Shown here in pieces: positions 26,650 to 39,574 of a stretch of 64,000 nt of DNA. The notes beneath the pieces are model-generated. The model worked only from the letters and a program-made list of their open reading frames with translations, had not been told where the DNA came from and made no database searches. Each line of letters begins with the position of its first letter. Within the stretch, counting starts at the first letter, position 1. The position numbers and the translations under genes were made by a program. Source of the stretch: Drosophila miranda (taxonomy: Eukaryota; Arthropoda; Insecta; Diptera; Drosophilidae); NCBI RefSeq assembly GCF_003369915.1, contig NC_046676.1, positions 18,520,001 to 18,584,000 of the forward strand. Reading direction: 5' to 3'.

Positions 26650-27480
26650 TATAAGCAATCCAATAATGATGAGAACTTAAAGTTGACCAGTCTTGTAGGA
26701 AATTTATGTAATAAATGGATAAAATTATGAGTTCACACCTGAGGGTCTTAGGTAGCTAGTAATATTCGACGGAAGATCAAAAACGAGTATTTATTGATAA
26801 ATAACCGGTTGACGACAATGATTACCGGCAACACTAGTTTTCATACCCTAGAGAAAGGGGTATTATAGAATTGAAAAAATGTTTGTCATCCCAGGCTCCG
26901 TAGGCATCAGGATCGAGATAAATATATACAAGATACTAATAATATACATGAATATGTCTAAAGAATATCGATTTGAGAAAAGGTCTTTATAAATTACGTT
27001 GTACCTTCATATAAAATTTTCGAAATAGGGTGTACAAAGACATATACACGCATCATGTCTTCAAATACCAGCAACATTGCGACTGTTTTTTTTTTTGTTG
27101 ATCTATTTTGCTTATGACTTGTTTTAGCCAAAATACAATAAAAGCAAGGACTAAAAACTAGCCCAAAACTAAGGGTTTTACTTAGACAGAATTATTCAAC
27201 GGAATCTCTAAATTGAGCAATATGAACGACTATCCTCTTTCGTTTTCTTTTGCTGGACCATTTTCGCTAAAACCTTTTTTTACGCAAAATGCAATAAAAG
27301 CAAGTGTTTAAAATAAATCAGGCAATTAGAAAATAGATTCACTAATCGGATAAAATTATGTGGGCATGGCTAAATGTTGTACATAGTTAGTAATATTCCA
27401 CGGAATATCAGAAACGAGGAATATATAAAATAGAACTTGAATTTGTCAGTATATTTACGGTATATTTTTCAAATGAGATA
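26650..27480 (+). repeat. block of diverged direct repeats
   Basis: About 70 bp beginning at 26,715 (GGATAAAATTATG ... AGTAATATTCGACGGAA) recurs diverged at 27,347 (GGATAAAATTATG ... AGTAATATTCCACGGAA). A second pair, with ACAATAAAAGCAAG at 27,133 and GCAATAAAAGCAAG at about 27,290, recurs between them. It is non-coding, AT-rich, and could be a decayed tandem or mobile sequence of unknown family. Confidence 0.55.
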
Positions 27481-27482
27481 AG
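27454..27482 (+). repeat. dispersed TTTACGGTATATTT motif, copy 2
   Basis: TTTACGGTATATTTTTCAAA with TGAGA after it matches the copies at 26,111 and 35,400. It lies about 280 bp upstream of the RMND5-type start codon. Confidence 0.6.
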
Positions 27483-27516
27483 TCCAGATAAGTCAAGTCA
27501 GATATCGAAAAGTCCA

Positions 27517-27527
27517 CGGTCACACTG
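27517..27527 (+). promoter_or_regulatory. Motif 1 (core promoter element)
   Basis: CGGTCACACTG is a match to the Drosophila housekeeping core-promoter Motif 1 (YGGTCACACTR). It lies 210 bp upstream of the start codon of the RMND5-type gene, where a broad TATA-less promoter would be expected. No TATA box is seen nearby. Confidence 0.6.
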
Positions 27528-27736
27528 GTCACAATGTTTGTGTGTGTTATAATTTATAAAATTAACAATTTTTAAATAATACGCATATTCCGCTAAACGG
27601 TGAAATCTACCATAGACCTTGGAAAAATCATCAGAGATCGAGACTTGAGTTCGTTTTGGTCTGAAGTCTAAAGAAAAAGCGCGCCTGGCGTGGCTAGTTT
27701 TTTTTTTATTTTGTCACAAAGAAAGTGGAGCAAACA

Positions 27737-29050
27737 ATGGATAGCGAATCGTGGGCCTGTTCATCGGTGGAAAAGGATCTCGACCGAGTGGTTACCAAGC
27801 TAGAGCAGCTGCGCGACAATGCCTCGGCCGATGTAGGGGATATTGCGATGCTGATGTCGGACTTGGTCAATGCCCTTGGAAATGCCGAGCAAATGGTAAC
27901 GACTCTTAACTCGAGCACTCAGGTGAATGCAAATGCTCCCAGCGTAGACGACCCAATGGGCGATGGTGTGAGCATGCAGGTGGAGACGGAACCAACTGCG
28001 CCGCAGCGTCCCACTGATCGCCACATGGAGGTGATCAGAGGAGCTATTTTAAAATGTAATGAAAGAGTGCAGAAGCTGTCCACAGAGCATCGTGACTTGC
28101 ACGGCTCGATTTCAAAGATTGGGAAGGCTATTGATCGTAATTTTAGCGCCGACTTTACATCCACCATGCGTGTCGATGTCCTGCAGGACGAGGAGAACCT
28201 GATGCTGCTGAACAAGGCCATTGCCAAGCACTATTGCCGCCAGGGCATGGACACGGTGGCCCGCACTTTGATCAAAGAATGCAAAATGACAGAGGATCAA
28301 GCCCAGGATGTGTTCGACTCGGAGCGGGAGTTCGCCGATATCTATAGTATTTGGATGAAGATACAGAAGCGGGAGCTGACCGAAGCCCTCAAGTGGACCA
28401 AGCGCTACTCACCACAGCTCATGGAGCGGCACTCTCTCATTGAGTTTCGGCTGCACCGCATGCGCTTTATGCAGCTTGTCTCGTATGGCGTGGAGTCGCA
28501 GAACGAGGCCGTTGTCTATGCCCGGACGAATTTCGAGAAGTTTGCCTTGCGCTATGAGCACGAGATAGCCAATCTGATGGCCAGCTTTATATATCTGCCT
28601 GCCGGGCTGGAGAACTCTCCGTACAAGCATTTCCTGGGCCAGGAAATGTGGACTGAACTATCGTTTATATTTCTTAAGGATGCCTGCCAGCTGCTAGGCA
28701 TTAGTAAGAACTCTGCCTTGTCTGTTGTTGTGAATGCTGGATGCACTGCCCTTCCCGCTCTATTGAACATCAAGCAGGTGATGCAATCGCGTCAGGTCCT
28801 GGGAATGTGGAATGGCTGCGACGAGCTGCCCATCGAAATCGATCTCCAGCCAGAATTCCGCTTCCACTCAATCTTCGCCTGTCCCATCTTGCGTCAGCAG
28901 ACCTCCGAGGACAATCCGCCAAAGAAGTTGACCTGTGGTCATGTCATCTCCAACGATGCCCTTCACAAGCTCAGCAACGGCCACATACTCAAATGCCCAT
29001 ATTGCCCCGTAGAGCAGAATGCCGAAGAGGCTGTTCGTATTTACTTTTAA
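27737..29050 (+). CDS. Kaz: RMND5-type CTLH-complex E3 ubiquitin ligase (Katazuke)
   Basis: This is a RING-family subunit of the CTLH/GID ubiquitin ligase, which in Drosophila removes maternal mRNA regulators at egg activation. It is a single uninterrupted exon of 437 aa starting MDSESWACSSVEKDLDRV; I chose this ATG because it gives the N-terminus expected for RMND5A/B. A LisH motif (about residues 155-186, AIAKHYCRQGMDTVARTLIK) is followed by a CTLH/CRA helical region. The C-terminal degenerate RING contains CPILRQQ, LTCGHVIS and LKCPYCPVEQ and ends VRIYF, typical of RMND5. RMND5 proteins usually have about 390 residues; the extra length is an Ala/Asn/Met-rich linker at about residues 55-95. 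The symbol (CG3295/Kaz) is from memory and the family call is firm. Its 3' end converges on the U2SURP homologue. Confidence 0.9.
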   Translation: MDSESWACSSVEKDLDRVVTKLEQLRDNASADVGDIAMLMSDLVNALGNAEQMVTTLNSSTQVNANAPSVDDPMGDGVSMQVETEPTAPQRPTDRHMEVIRGAILKCNERVQKLSTEHRDLHGSISKIGKAIDRNFSADFTSTMRVDVLQDEENLMLLNKAIAKHYCRQGMDTVARTLIKECKMTEDQAQDVFDSEREFADIYSIWMKIQKRELTEALKWTKRYSPQLMERHSLIEFRLHRMRFMQLVSYGVESQNEAVVYARTNFEKFALRYEHEIANLMASFIYLPAGLENSPYKHFLGQEMWTELSFIFLKDACQLLGISKNSALSVVVNAGCTALPALLNIKQVMQSRQVLGMWNGCDELPIEIDLQPEFRFHSIFACPILRQQTSEDNPPKKLTCGHVISNDALHKLSNGHILKCPYCPVEQNAEEAVRIYF

Positions 29051-29384
29051 GCCTATTAAGACCTATTCTGAATTCACCCTAAGATTATAACCATTTTGCG
29101 CTAGCGCTCGGCTCAGGCAGTTCGAGGACACGGGTTGGCCAGCTTTCCTTAACAATCACAACAGTTTTAAATATTTAGTTTGCTTAGATTGAAGTTTTTA
29201 GAAAAATTCGCAGGACGGAATCGAACTACTTGGGCCATGATATAGTGTAAGAGTGCGACATATTAACAGGAGAGCCTATGCAAACCATTTAGATTTACAA
29301 TATATCATGTATTTTAAACCAACAAAGAATGCGTTTTCGTACAGAATTGATTTGAATTTTATTATAGTCCAATCACGACACACT
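29051..29384. other. convergent 3' UTRs
   Basis: This is a non-coding spacer between the stop of the RMND5-type gene (+) and the stop of the U2SURP homologue (-). A minus-strand AATAAA occurs at 29,358-29,363, only about 22 bp past the U2SURP stop, so that transcript may have a very short 3' UTR or use a later signal. Confidence 0.6.
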
Positions 29385-32843
<3,459 letters not shown>

Positions 32844-33017
32844 TTTTATTTAAATACTTTTTCACGGATGCAGAGGTACAGAGAAGAACACGAACGATAG
32901 GCAGGCTATCGATTTTTTTGTTAGAGACTCCCATCGCTATCGCATTGTAAATTTCTATTATTTCTACAATAAAATTTAATAAATTTAATAATAGATGCTG
33001 TAATTTATAAATGCAAA
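32844..33017. promoter_or_regulatory. short bidirectional promoter region
   Basis: This is a 174-bp gap between divergent start codons of the U2SURP homologue and the ZAD zinc-finger gene. It contains CTATCGATTT (near 32,906), one base off the DRE consensus TATCGATA. No TATA box is placed appropriately. Housekeeping-type divergent transcription is inferred. Confidence 0.4.
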
Positions 33018-35049
33018 ATGGATATCTGCCGTTTGTGTTTGCGCGGAATCGGCGGGGCCCAGATGTGTCTACAGATCTTCGATGTGAATGCAACGGACAA
33101 CAAAGTGGCCGAAGTGCTGCGCCAGCATTTCTGGTTCGAGGTGAGAACCAAACTTCCTTTCCTATACTATACACACAATCATAGATACTACATCGAAAAA
33201 CAAATGTGTATGGTTCTGGCCAGGTTCTGCCCAACGATGAGATATCAAAAGTTATCTGCAATGTCTGCTGGACCCAGGTGTCCGAGTTTCACCAGTTTTA
33301 TATTTCCATACAAGAGGCTCAAGTGATTTATGCTACCACCTCGAAGTTCAAGCAGGATCCCGAGGCGGTGAGCACATCCTGGCCGGAGGAAGTACTCATG
33401 CCAGCCGATGTGCTGGCAGTGGACAATGATGTCAGTGCTCAGATAAATGTGAATCCCCTGGATGAGCTAGAACTAGGCCAGACTCTGTCGCCGGAATCTC
33501 CAGTCGACAGTAAGCTGGACATCAAAACTGAGCGGCAGTCCCCAGATCTGGAATTTGGCCTTGAAGAACCCAACAACGATGATGGCGAAGTCGACGACGA
33601 CGAGGACGATGATGATGAAGATGATGGCGATGTTGACTATGAAGATGAGGAAGACGATTTAATTATTACGAGAAGTGGCCGCAAACGGAAGGCGAGGGAA
33701 GGAGTCGCCAAGCCAGCCAAGACGAAAAAGATTCGACAGACGGGAAACAAGAGCAAAGCTAAAATTAAGAAGCCTAAACCAGTGAAAAGAGTATTTAAGA
33801 TGGAACGCTTGCCGCCGTTTTGCAAGGAAGATGAAGAACTCATAAAACGATACATTGTGATGGGCTGTGAGCTGTGCATATTTTTGGCTGAAGACTTCGA
33901 CGGTATTCGAGAGCACTTCAAGGAGAAGCATCCAGACGAACGGCCCTACATCAAATGTTGCGGCCGGAAGCTAAATAAGCGCTGTCTCATCCAAGAGCAC
34001 GCAAGAAGGCATGAGAATCCGGAGTATATTAAGTGAGTGCTGGGATTTCGATTTCTTATCCGTAGACAGTTTTAATTGGCTCGGTTCTCATTTCGTAGGT
34101 GCAAGGACTGTGGCAAGGTGTTCGCCAACTCCAGCGTATTGCGCGCCCATTGGCTGGTTCACCATGTTCCCGATGAGGAATGCGACTTCCAGTGCGATTA
34201 CTGCGGAAAGCGCTTCTCCCGCCGTAATCTCCTTGAGCTGCATAAGGGCTCCCACGTGCCAGTAAACGAGAGAAAGTTCATTTGTCCCGAGTGCCCCAAG
34301 CACAATGCGTGAGTATCTGTTTACTTTGGATGCATTTACGAAGAAAACCATAAAGCATACGCTCCACTCCACAGCTTCGCAACGGAATACCATATGCAGG
34401 TGCACATCAGCATGCAGCATCGCAAAGCGGCGAATGTGTGCCATGTGTGCGGCAAGAGTATTAAGGATAAGGCCGTCTTTGAAAAACATGTTCGCCTGCA
34501 TTTTGAGGAGAGTGGGCCACGCATCAAATGCCCGCGACCAGACTGCGAGAGTTGGCTGAAAGATGAGGATAACCTCAAGCAGCATTTGAGGCGCCACAAC
34601 GACGAAGGCAAGCTTTTTATTTGCTCGGAGTGCGGCAAGAGCTGCAAGAACTCTCGTGCGCTGATCGGCCACAAGCGATACTCCCACTCGAATGTGATTT
34701 ACACCTGCGAACAGTGCGGCAAAACGTTCAAGAAAGATATAAGCCTAAAAGTAAGAACACAATGCGTAAAATGGCTGTTACTTTTTCTATCATTTGCACC
34801 ACTTTTTAGGAGCACATGGCCCAGCACACTGGTGAACCTCTGTACAAGTGTCCCTTTTGCCCGCGCACCTTCAATTCGAATGCCAACATGCATTCGCATA
34901 AGAAGAAAATGCATCCAGTCGAGTGGGACATTTGGCGGAAAACGAAGACGGGAAGTTCTCAGAAGATTCTGCCAAGTGCACAAGTGGCCCAGATGTTCAG
35001 AGACGATGCCGATGCCGCAGCTATTGCCAATGACTACACTACAGCTTAG
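33018..35049 (+). CDS. ZAD-type C2H2 zinc-finger protein
   Basis: This is a nuclear DNA-binding protein of the insect ZAD-ZNF class. Five exons fit in phase: 33,018-33,140; 33,224-34,032; 34,099-34,308; 34,375-34,750; 34,810-35,049 (585 aa). The N-terminal ZAD has its four cysteines in [10 protein letters not shown] and [10 protein letters not shown] and is split by the first intron. A long Asp/Glu tract (about residues 185-215) and a Lys/Arg-rich segment follow, then an array of C2H2 fingers, for example [71 protein letters not shown] and [17 protein letters not shown]. It is divergent from the U2SURP homologue, with only 174 bp between the two start codons, so they probably share a promoter. 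I cannot assign an individual gene name. Confidence 0.88.
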
Positions 35050-35500
35050 GTTTAGAATTGCTTAAGGATCAAGTTACAACAGAAATAACCTTGGGTTTTG
35101 ATTTATCTTTGTTTAAAAACCAATTATACGTAACCAAATTGCGAGCAACTAGTGTCGTGGACAGAGACAAGGAACGATTAACCCACTGTCGACCAGTGGG
35201 TATAAAAATATGAAAAATGAAAATATCTATGAAAATTATGAATCCTGAAGAATTTTAGCGCATGACAGGTGAAAGATAGGATGAATAGATCTACTAGAGG
35301 AAATATAATCATTAGCATTATTTACCGTCTAACTCAAGCTGTTTACCTGTTCAAATAGAGGGGGCTTAAGTGGGCTAAGTTTGTTTTGTCACAAGTATAT
35401 TTACGGTATATTTAGAAAATGAGACGGTATATTTTATCGAAAAGTAACAACAAAGCAGCTTGCTTGCGTGGAACAGAAACAAATATTATATCTCTGCAAA
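35050..35500. other. spacer with promoter of the CDK5RAP3 homologue
   Basis: This holds the 3' flank of the zinc-finger gene and the upstream region of the CDK5RAP3 homologue. It contains the third copy of the TTTACGGTATATTT motif at 35,400-35,440, ending about 60 bp before the start codon. Confidence 0.5.
35395..35440 (+). repeat. dispersed TTTACGGTATATTT motif, copy 3
   Basis: TTTACGGTATATTT, then AGAAAATGAGACGGTATATT. This is nearly identical to the copy at 26,111 and similar to that at 27,454. It lies 60-105 bp upstream of the CDK5RAP3 ATG. Confidence 0.6.
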
Positions 35501-37828
35501 ATGAATGTAAGTGTGTTTCGTTTTAGCCATATCATGCTCTCAAATGTGTTAAATTTTCGGTTTTCGAAAAAAAGGAGTCTGAGATTCCCATTGACATCCA
35601 TACTCTGAAGTTGCAAGACTGGCTGATCAGCCGCAGGATTGTGCCCAAAAATATTCAACAGGAGATCAAGGAAATTCACACCAAGATCAGCAATGCCCTC
35701 CAGGACATGCCGTCTAATGAACAGCTCATTAAATTATTGTCGAAAGCGAGTGAGTAGCTTGTGCACTGTTTTTATTTTTTATCAGTTTATTAAATTTGAA
35801 GAAGGCTAGAGAACCCCTCCTTAGACCTTAATTTCTCTCAATTTCTACATGACCTACTGTGCGGGTATCTCTTGATATTGAAGCCTGAAAATAGTGGCGT
35901 ACATCACGTTGCATAGGGTTGGCGCAAGGACTGAGCCTTGGGGAACGCCTCATGTCACCTGCTTCTCCACGGTGCCGTTGTCGGTGTGGTATAGCAGCAT
36001 GCAGTCTCTGAAGTAGACCTCGATGATGGCTATCAGTTAGTCTGCGATTCCTAACCGAGTTAGGGCCCTGAGAATGACGTGGAACGTCGAAGGTGAACGT
36101 CGCCGAATCGAAGGTGTTCTTTATGTTAAGTGTCACCTCGAGACAGTACGGCCTACGTCCTCCAAGCTACTTGGTTCCTTCTATAGCTTTAACAGCGATA
36201 TACCCTATTATTCCGTCGTCGATCTTGCCTTCCTATAGCCGAACTGCATCGAAAACAGGTCACCTGCATCTAGAACTGCCTTTTGGAGTTTCCTGCAAGT
36301 GCATCAGGCAGATGAGGGTTGTCGGGTATTTTTTTTACCACCACCTTGTAGGCAAGGCCATTGTGCTCTGGTGTCTTCATCCATCAAATTCGTTGCAGAT
36401 ATCAACTATTACCATGTGAAAGAGATAATTGAAATCCTCAAGCAAACGGAGAAGGATACGAAAAGCGTATTTGGCACCTACGGCAGTCAGCGTATGAAGG
36501 ATTGGCAGGAGATATGCCGCCTGTACGAAAAGAACGCTACATATCTGGGCGAAACGGCTCAGATATTTGTGCGAAATGTGAACTTTGAGATACCTGGGGT
36601 GCGAAAGCAAATGGCAAAACTGGAACAACTTACCGATGAAAGTCTTAAAAGAGCCCAAGACATGCACAAGCCGGAAGGTCAGCTACTGGCCGAACATGCC
36701 GCCTTGCTGGAACAGCTGGGGGTCAAAGGAGACAATCTACATGCGGAGCTTATCGAGGTTCTTGCCGGCCTGCCAGACCTCTACACTAAGTCCCTACAGG
36801 ATATTGGCAAGATTCAGAACGGCATCGACATGTATGCCGAGATCAGTGGGCACAAACAGTCGCTACCCATTCTTCGGCATCTGGTCGAGTTTGGAAACAC
36901 CACTGTGTATCAGTACATTCACAAAGAAGCACCCCTGGCCGTTGAAGAGCCTCCCATAAGCCTAGACCTCAGTGAAGGCATCGCCTCCAAGGATGGAGAG
37001 GGGGATAACGCTGTTACCGAAATTGACTTTGGAACGGATGACAATGGCGGAACATCCTCCACCGTTTCGGCGGAAATCATTGACTACGGTGACTTTGGAG
37101 GTGTAGATCTTCCGGAGACCGATGGCGGTAACATCGATTGGGGCATCGAGAGTGCCCCAGCATCGGATGCTGTTGAAATCAACTTTGACATTCCTGTCGA
37201 GGAGTATGGGATCGTGGTGGAGGGCACTGGCATGGATGGTGGCACTGCCAAGGGTAAGCTGATAGCTGATATGGGTTTCTCATCTCTCCACCAGCTGCTA
37301 ATCCATTCCAAATCCATTGCAGGTGACCAAGCCTACACACTCCTAGACTCGCCCAATTATCGGGATCGTTTTCTGGACGAGCTCTTTGAGCTGGAATCGT
37401 TCCTGCGCCTGCGCCTCTATGAGCTCAATCAGTTGGAGTCCTCGAGCAACATTATGTACTCGCTTATGGATAGCATTGCCACACACGATGCTGATAGCAT
37501 AAAGAAGATTCTCGGTTACATCGAGAAAATCATCCAGCAGACCTCCGATGAGCAAACGCGCCATCTATTCCAGCTAAAGCATTCGTCAAAGTACGCGAAT
37601 CTACTTGCCACCAAGCTCCAGCAGATGACGAAGGCCGTGGAGAAGCTCCGATCCACGCGCGAGGGACTCAAGCAGCGTGCCGTCGAGCTGCGGGAGCAGC
37701 GGCTGCAGCTTAATCCCGTCCTCGAGGAACTGATTGCCCAAACGCGTACTCTACAGACACACATCGAGAAGGATATTTCGAAGCGTTATAAGAATCGTAT
37801 GGTTAATCTAATGGGAGGCGCTAACTAA
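35501..37828 (+). CDS. CG30291: CDK5RAP3 (C53/LZAP) homologue
   Basis: CDK5RAP3 is a substrate adaptor of the UFM1 ligase complex with roles in ER-phagy and cell-cycle control. Four exons fit in phase: a 6-nt first coding exon 35,501-35,506 (ATGAAT); 35,575-35,749; 36,399-37,253; 37,323-37,828 (513 aa, close to human 506). Highly conserved blocks include IPIDIHTLKLQDWLISRR, ISNALQDMPSNEQL, YGSQRMKDWQEICRLYEKNA, a GNTTVYQYI-type motif, IDWG/IDYG motifs of the disordered region (UFM1/ATG8-contacting in the human protein), RDRFLDELFELE, and the ending ISKRYKNRMVNLMG. Intron 2 carries a LINE relic. Intron 3 is 69 bp and has no in-frame stop, so reading through it would add 23 residues; the spliced form (GTAK|GDQAYTLL) matches the human sequence. 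A polyadenylation signal AATAAA is at 37,868-37,873. Confidence 0.92.
35820..36370 (-). mobile_element. degenerate LINE (R1-like) reverse-transcriptase fragment
   Basis: On the minus strand this intronic stretch encodes broken pieces of a non-LTR retrotransposon reverse transcriptase. QFGYRKARSTTE resembles the conserved QFGFRKGRST motif, a YFRDCMLLYHTDNGTVEKQV segment follows, and then GVPQGSVLAPTLCNVMYAT, the hallmark GVPQGSVLGP block. The frame is interrupted by several stops and frame changes, so it is dead. The clade (R1, or possibly LOA/Bilbo) is inferred from these motifs. It fills most of intron 2 of the CDK5RAP3 homologue, in antisense. Confidence 0.75.
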
Positions 37829-37867
37829 ACTACGGGCAGATCTTGGGAATTGTTAAATGGTTATTAA

Positions 37868-37873
37868 AATAAA
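37868..37873 (+). terminator. polyadenylation signal of the CDK5RAP3 homologue
   Basis: AATAAA lies 40 bp after the stop codon, at a usual distance for a short 3' UTR. Confidence 0.6.
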
Positions 37874-39574
37874 TATTCATCGAATGTTGGGCAGAACAAA
37901 AACAAACAAAAGTGCGTTTTTTTTTCATTTTTTAAAAGAAGTTTATTCACTTTTATTTTGCTATTTTTATTAAATATACAAATTGTATTTATATCGTGTT
38001 CTTTTTTCTTTTAATTGCCAGTTTTTTTTTTTTTGTATACAGAATACAAATCTAATTTTAGTGAAGTTTTGCTGTTGGTTGCTGTTTGTATTGTTTGTTT
38101 GCTGTTGCTGTTGCATAAAAGTATCCTTAAACATTTAACGTTTCGTTTTAAACTTTCACTTAATGGTACAATTCTTATATTGCTGAATCTGATGGATAAT
38201 ATGTAAAACAAGAACAACGCTATCCTGATTAACTTAAATGTTTGGGGGCCTGCCTGTCTTGACTCTAAGGAAATTCTCGAAAATAACTCAATTTGGAGTG
38301 GCGTAGAGTGGATTGGTGTGGACTGGAGTGGAGGGAGGGAAATGCTATGGGGTATGCATAATACATGGCTCTAGTCATACAAGGATTGGGTGTAAAAAGC
38401 CACAAGATGCTGAGGGTATACATTGGGATATATCAACTAGACTTAGGCACTAATCTAACAAAAGTGTGGCTGGCGGTAATCGTCGGAAAGGCTTTACAAG
38501 TGTAATCGTAATCAATTCATTAACTAAATAGAAAATAACAAGTACTATCGAGAGTACAATTAATTATACGGGAAGGGGGTGGTGGGGCCTCATGATATGG
38601 TTACAACTTTGTGTGGCGTTTGGCCCGGGCTATGAGCGTCATTTCTACTAATGTTGTGGTTTTCGTGATGCATGACCCAGCGACCCGACGAACCGACCCA
38701 AGCTCAAATAAATCTCATCTACAATATATAGGGGGTCTTTCTGTGTGTCTCCGGATTACATATGTATATATCGTACGAGTATGTGTATCGTATCGTAGTG
38801 TAGTGTATGCATGGATATAATGTTTGGATTGTTTTGATTATACATCAACGTACGTATTTGTGTGTGTGTGTGGGTGTCTGTGTTGCATGAAACATGCAAC
38901 TGCATGATGCATTCATAACTCGTATGGTAAATGTTAAATAAGCATAAAATTTGTTCGAAAGTTGCTCGTGGTCTGCCGTTATTGTTAGTAGTTTACTTAG
39001 ACATTAGTGTTTATATGTTTCATATAATTTATATATGTATACGTAGTTATTATTTATAGCTTTTTTTATTCAATTTTTCGCGTTTCTTTCGCTTACGTTC
39101 TACTATTTATATGTCTGTAGATATACTATATATATATGTATATCCGTATATATACTCTTACTTTTGTTTTTTTATGTACTTGTAAATGATTACATTTATA
39201 CACGTATCATAGCGCCGGTCGGATTAGAATTCTGAGCACTTGTCGCTCTAATCTGTATTGTATTGCTCTAGATTCCAAAAATCATGTGGATTACCCTTAT
39301 CTACAACTCTCAATCGCATCGCAAGTATTCGCGTCCATAATTTCACATTCACCTACTATCTAAGCGAACTTGTTCCGCTTTCGTGTTCTGTCCTGTTTTC
39401 TAATGTCTCTTGGTTTCCTCAATGAAAACCATCGCCTCTCTTGGCTGGTTCCTCCGTCCACCAGCGATGATGATGGTGATTACTCGGCTGCTGCTGCTGC
39501 TGTTCCTGAGCTAGAGCTGGGTCTGGATCTGGAGCTGGAGCTTGCTGCTGATGCGGATGGGAATGCTTCGCCTG
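37874..39574. other. probable 3' UTR of the polyQ zinc-finger gene
   Basis: This is AT-rich non-coding DNA between two convergent genes, with T-tracts at 37,917-37,925 and 38,026-38,034 and TATATA/TATGTA runs at 39,030-39,180. I infer that much of it is the long 3' UTR of the minus-strand zinc-finger gene, as is common for polyQ transcription factors in flies. No coding exon is seen. Confidence 0.4.

Larger units (their letters stand above)
24437..27736. other. intergenic region between ric3 and the RMND5-type gene
   Basis: This contains the ric3 5' leader (24.4-25.7 kb, with CT/GA and CA microsatellites at about 25,440-25,500). An AT-rich block follows with diverged repeats at 26.6-27.45 kb, which are described separately. 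I see no coding exon. Confidence 0.6.

Noticed and set aside
26840-27060. Possible separate transposon (CATACCCTAGAGAAAGGGGT...)
   Set aside because: Reminiscent of other fly repeats, but I found no second copy in the window and no terminal structure, so it is not called.
36299-36398. Upstream extension of the CDK5RAP3 exon into the LINE relic (MHQADEGC...)
   Set aside because: The frame is open by chance through transposon sequence. A proper acceptor at 36,398 joins exon 2 in phase and matches the human protein.
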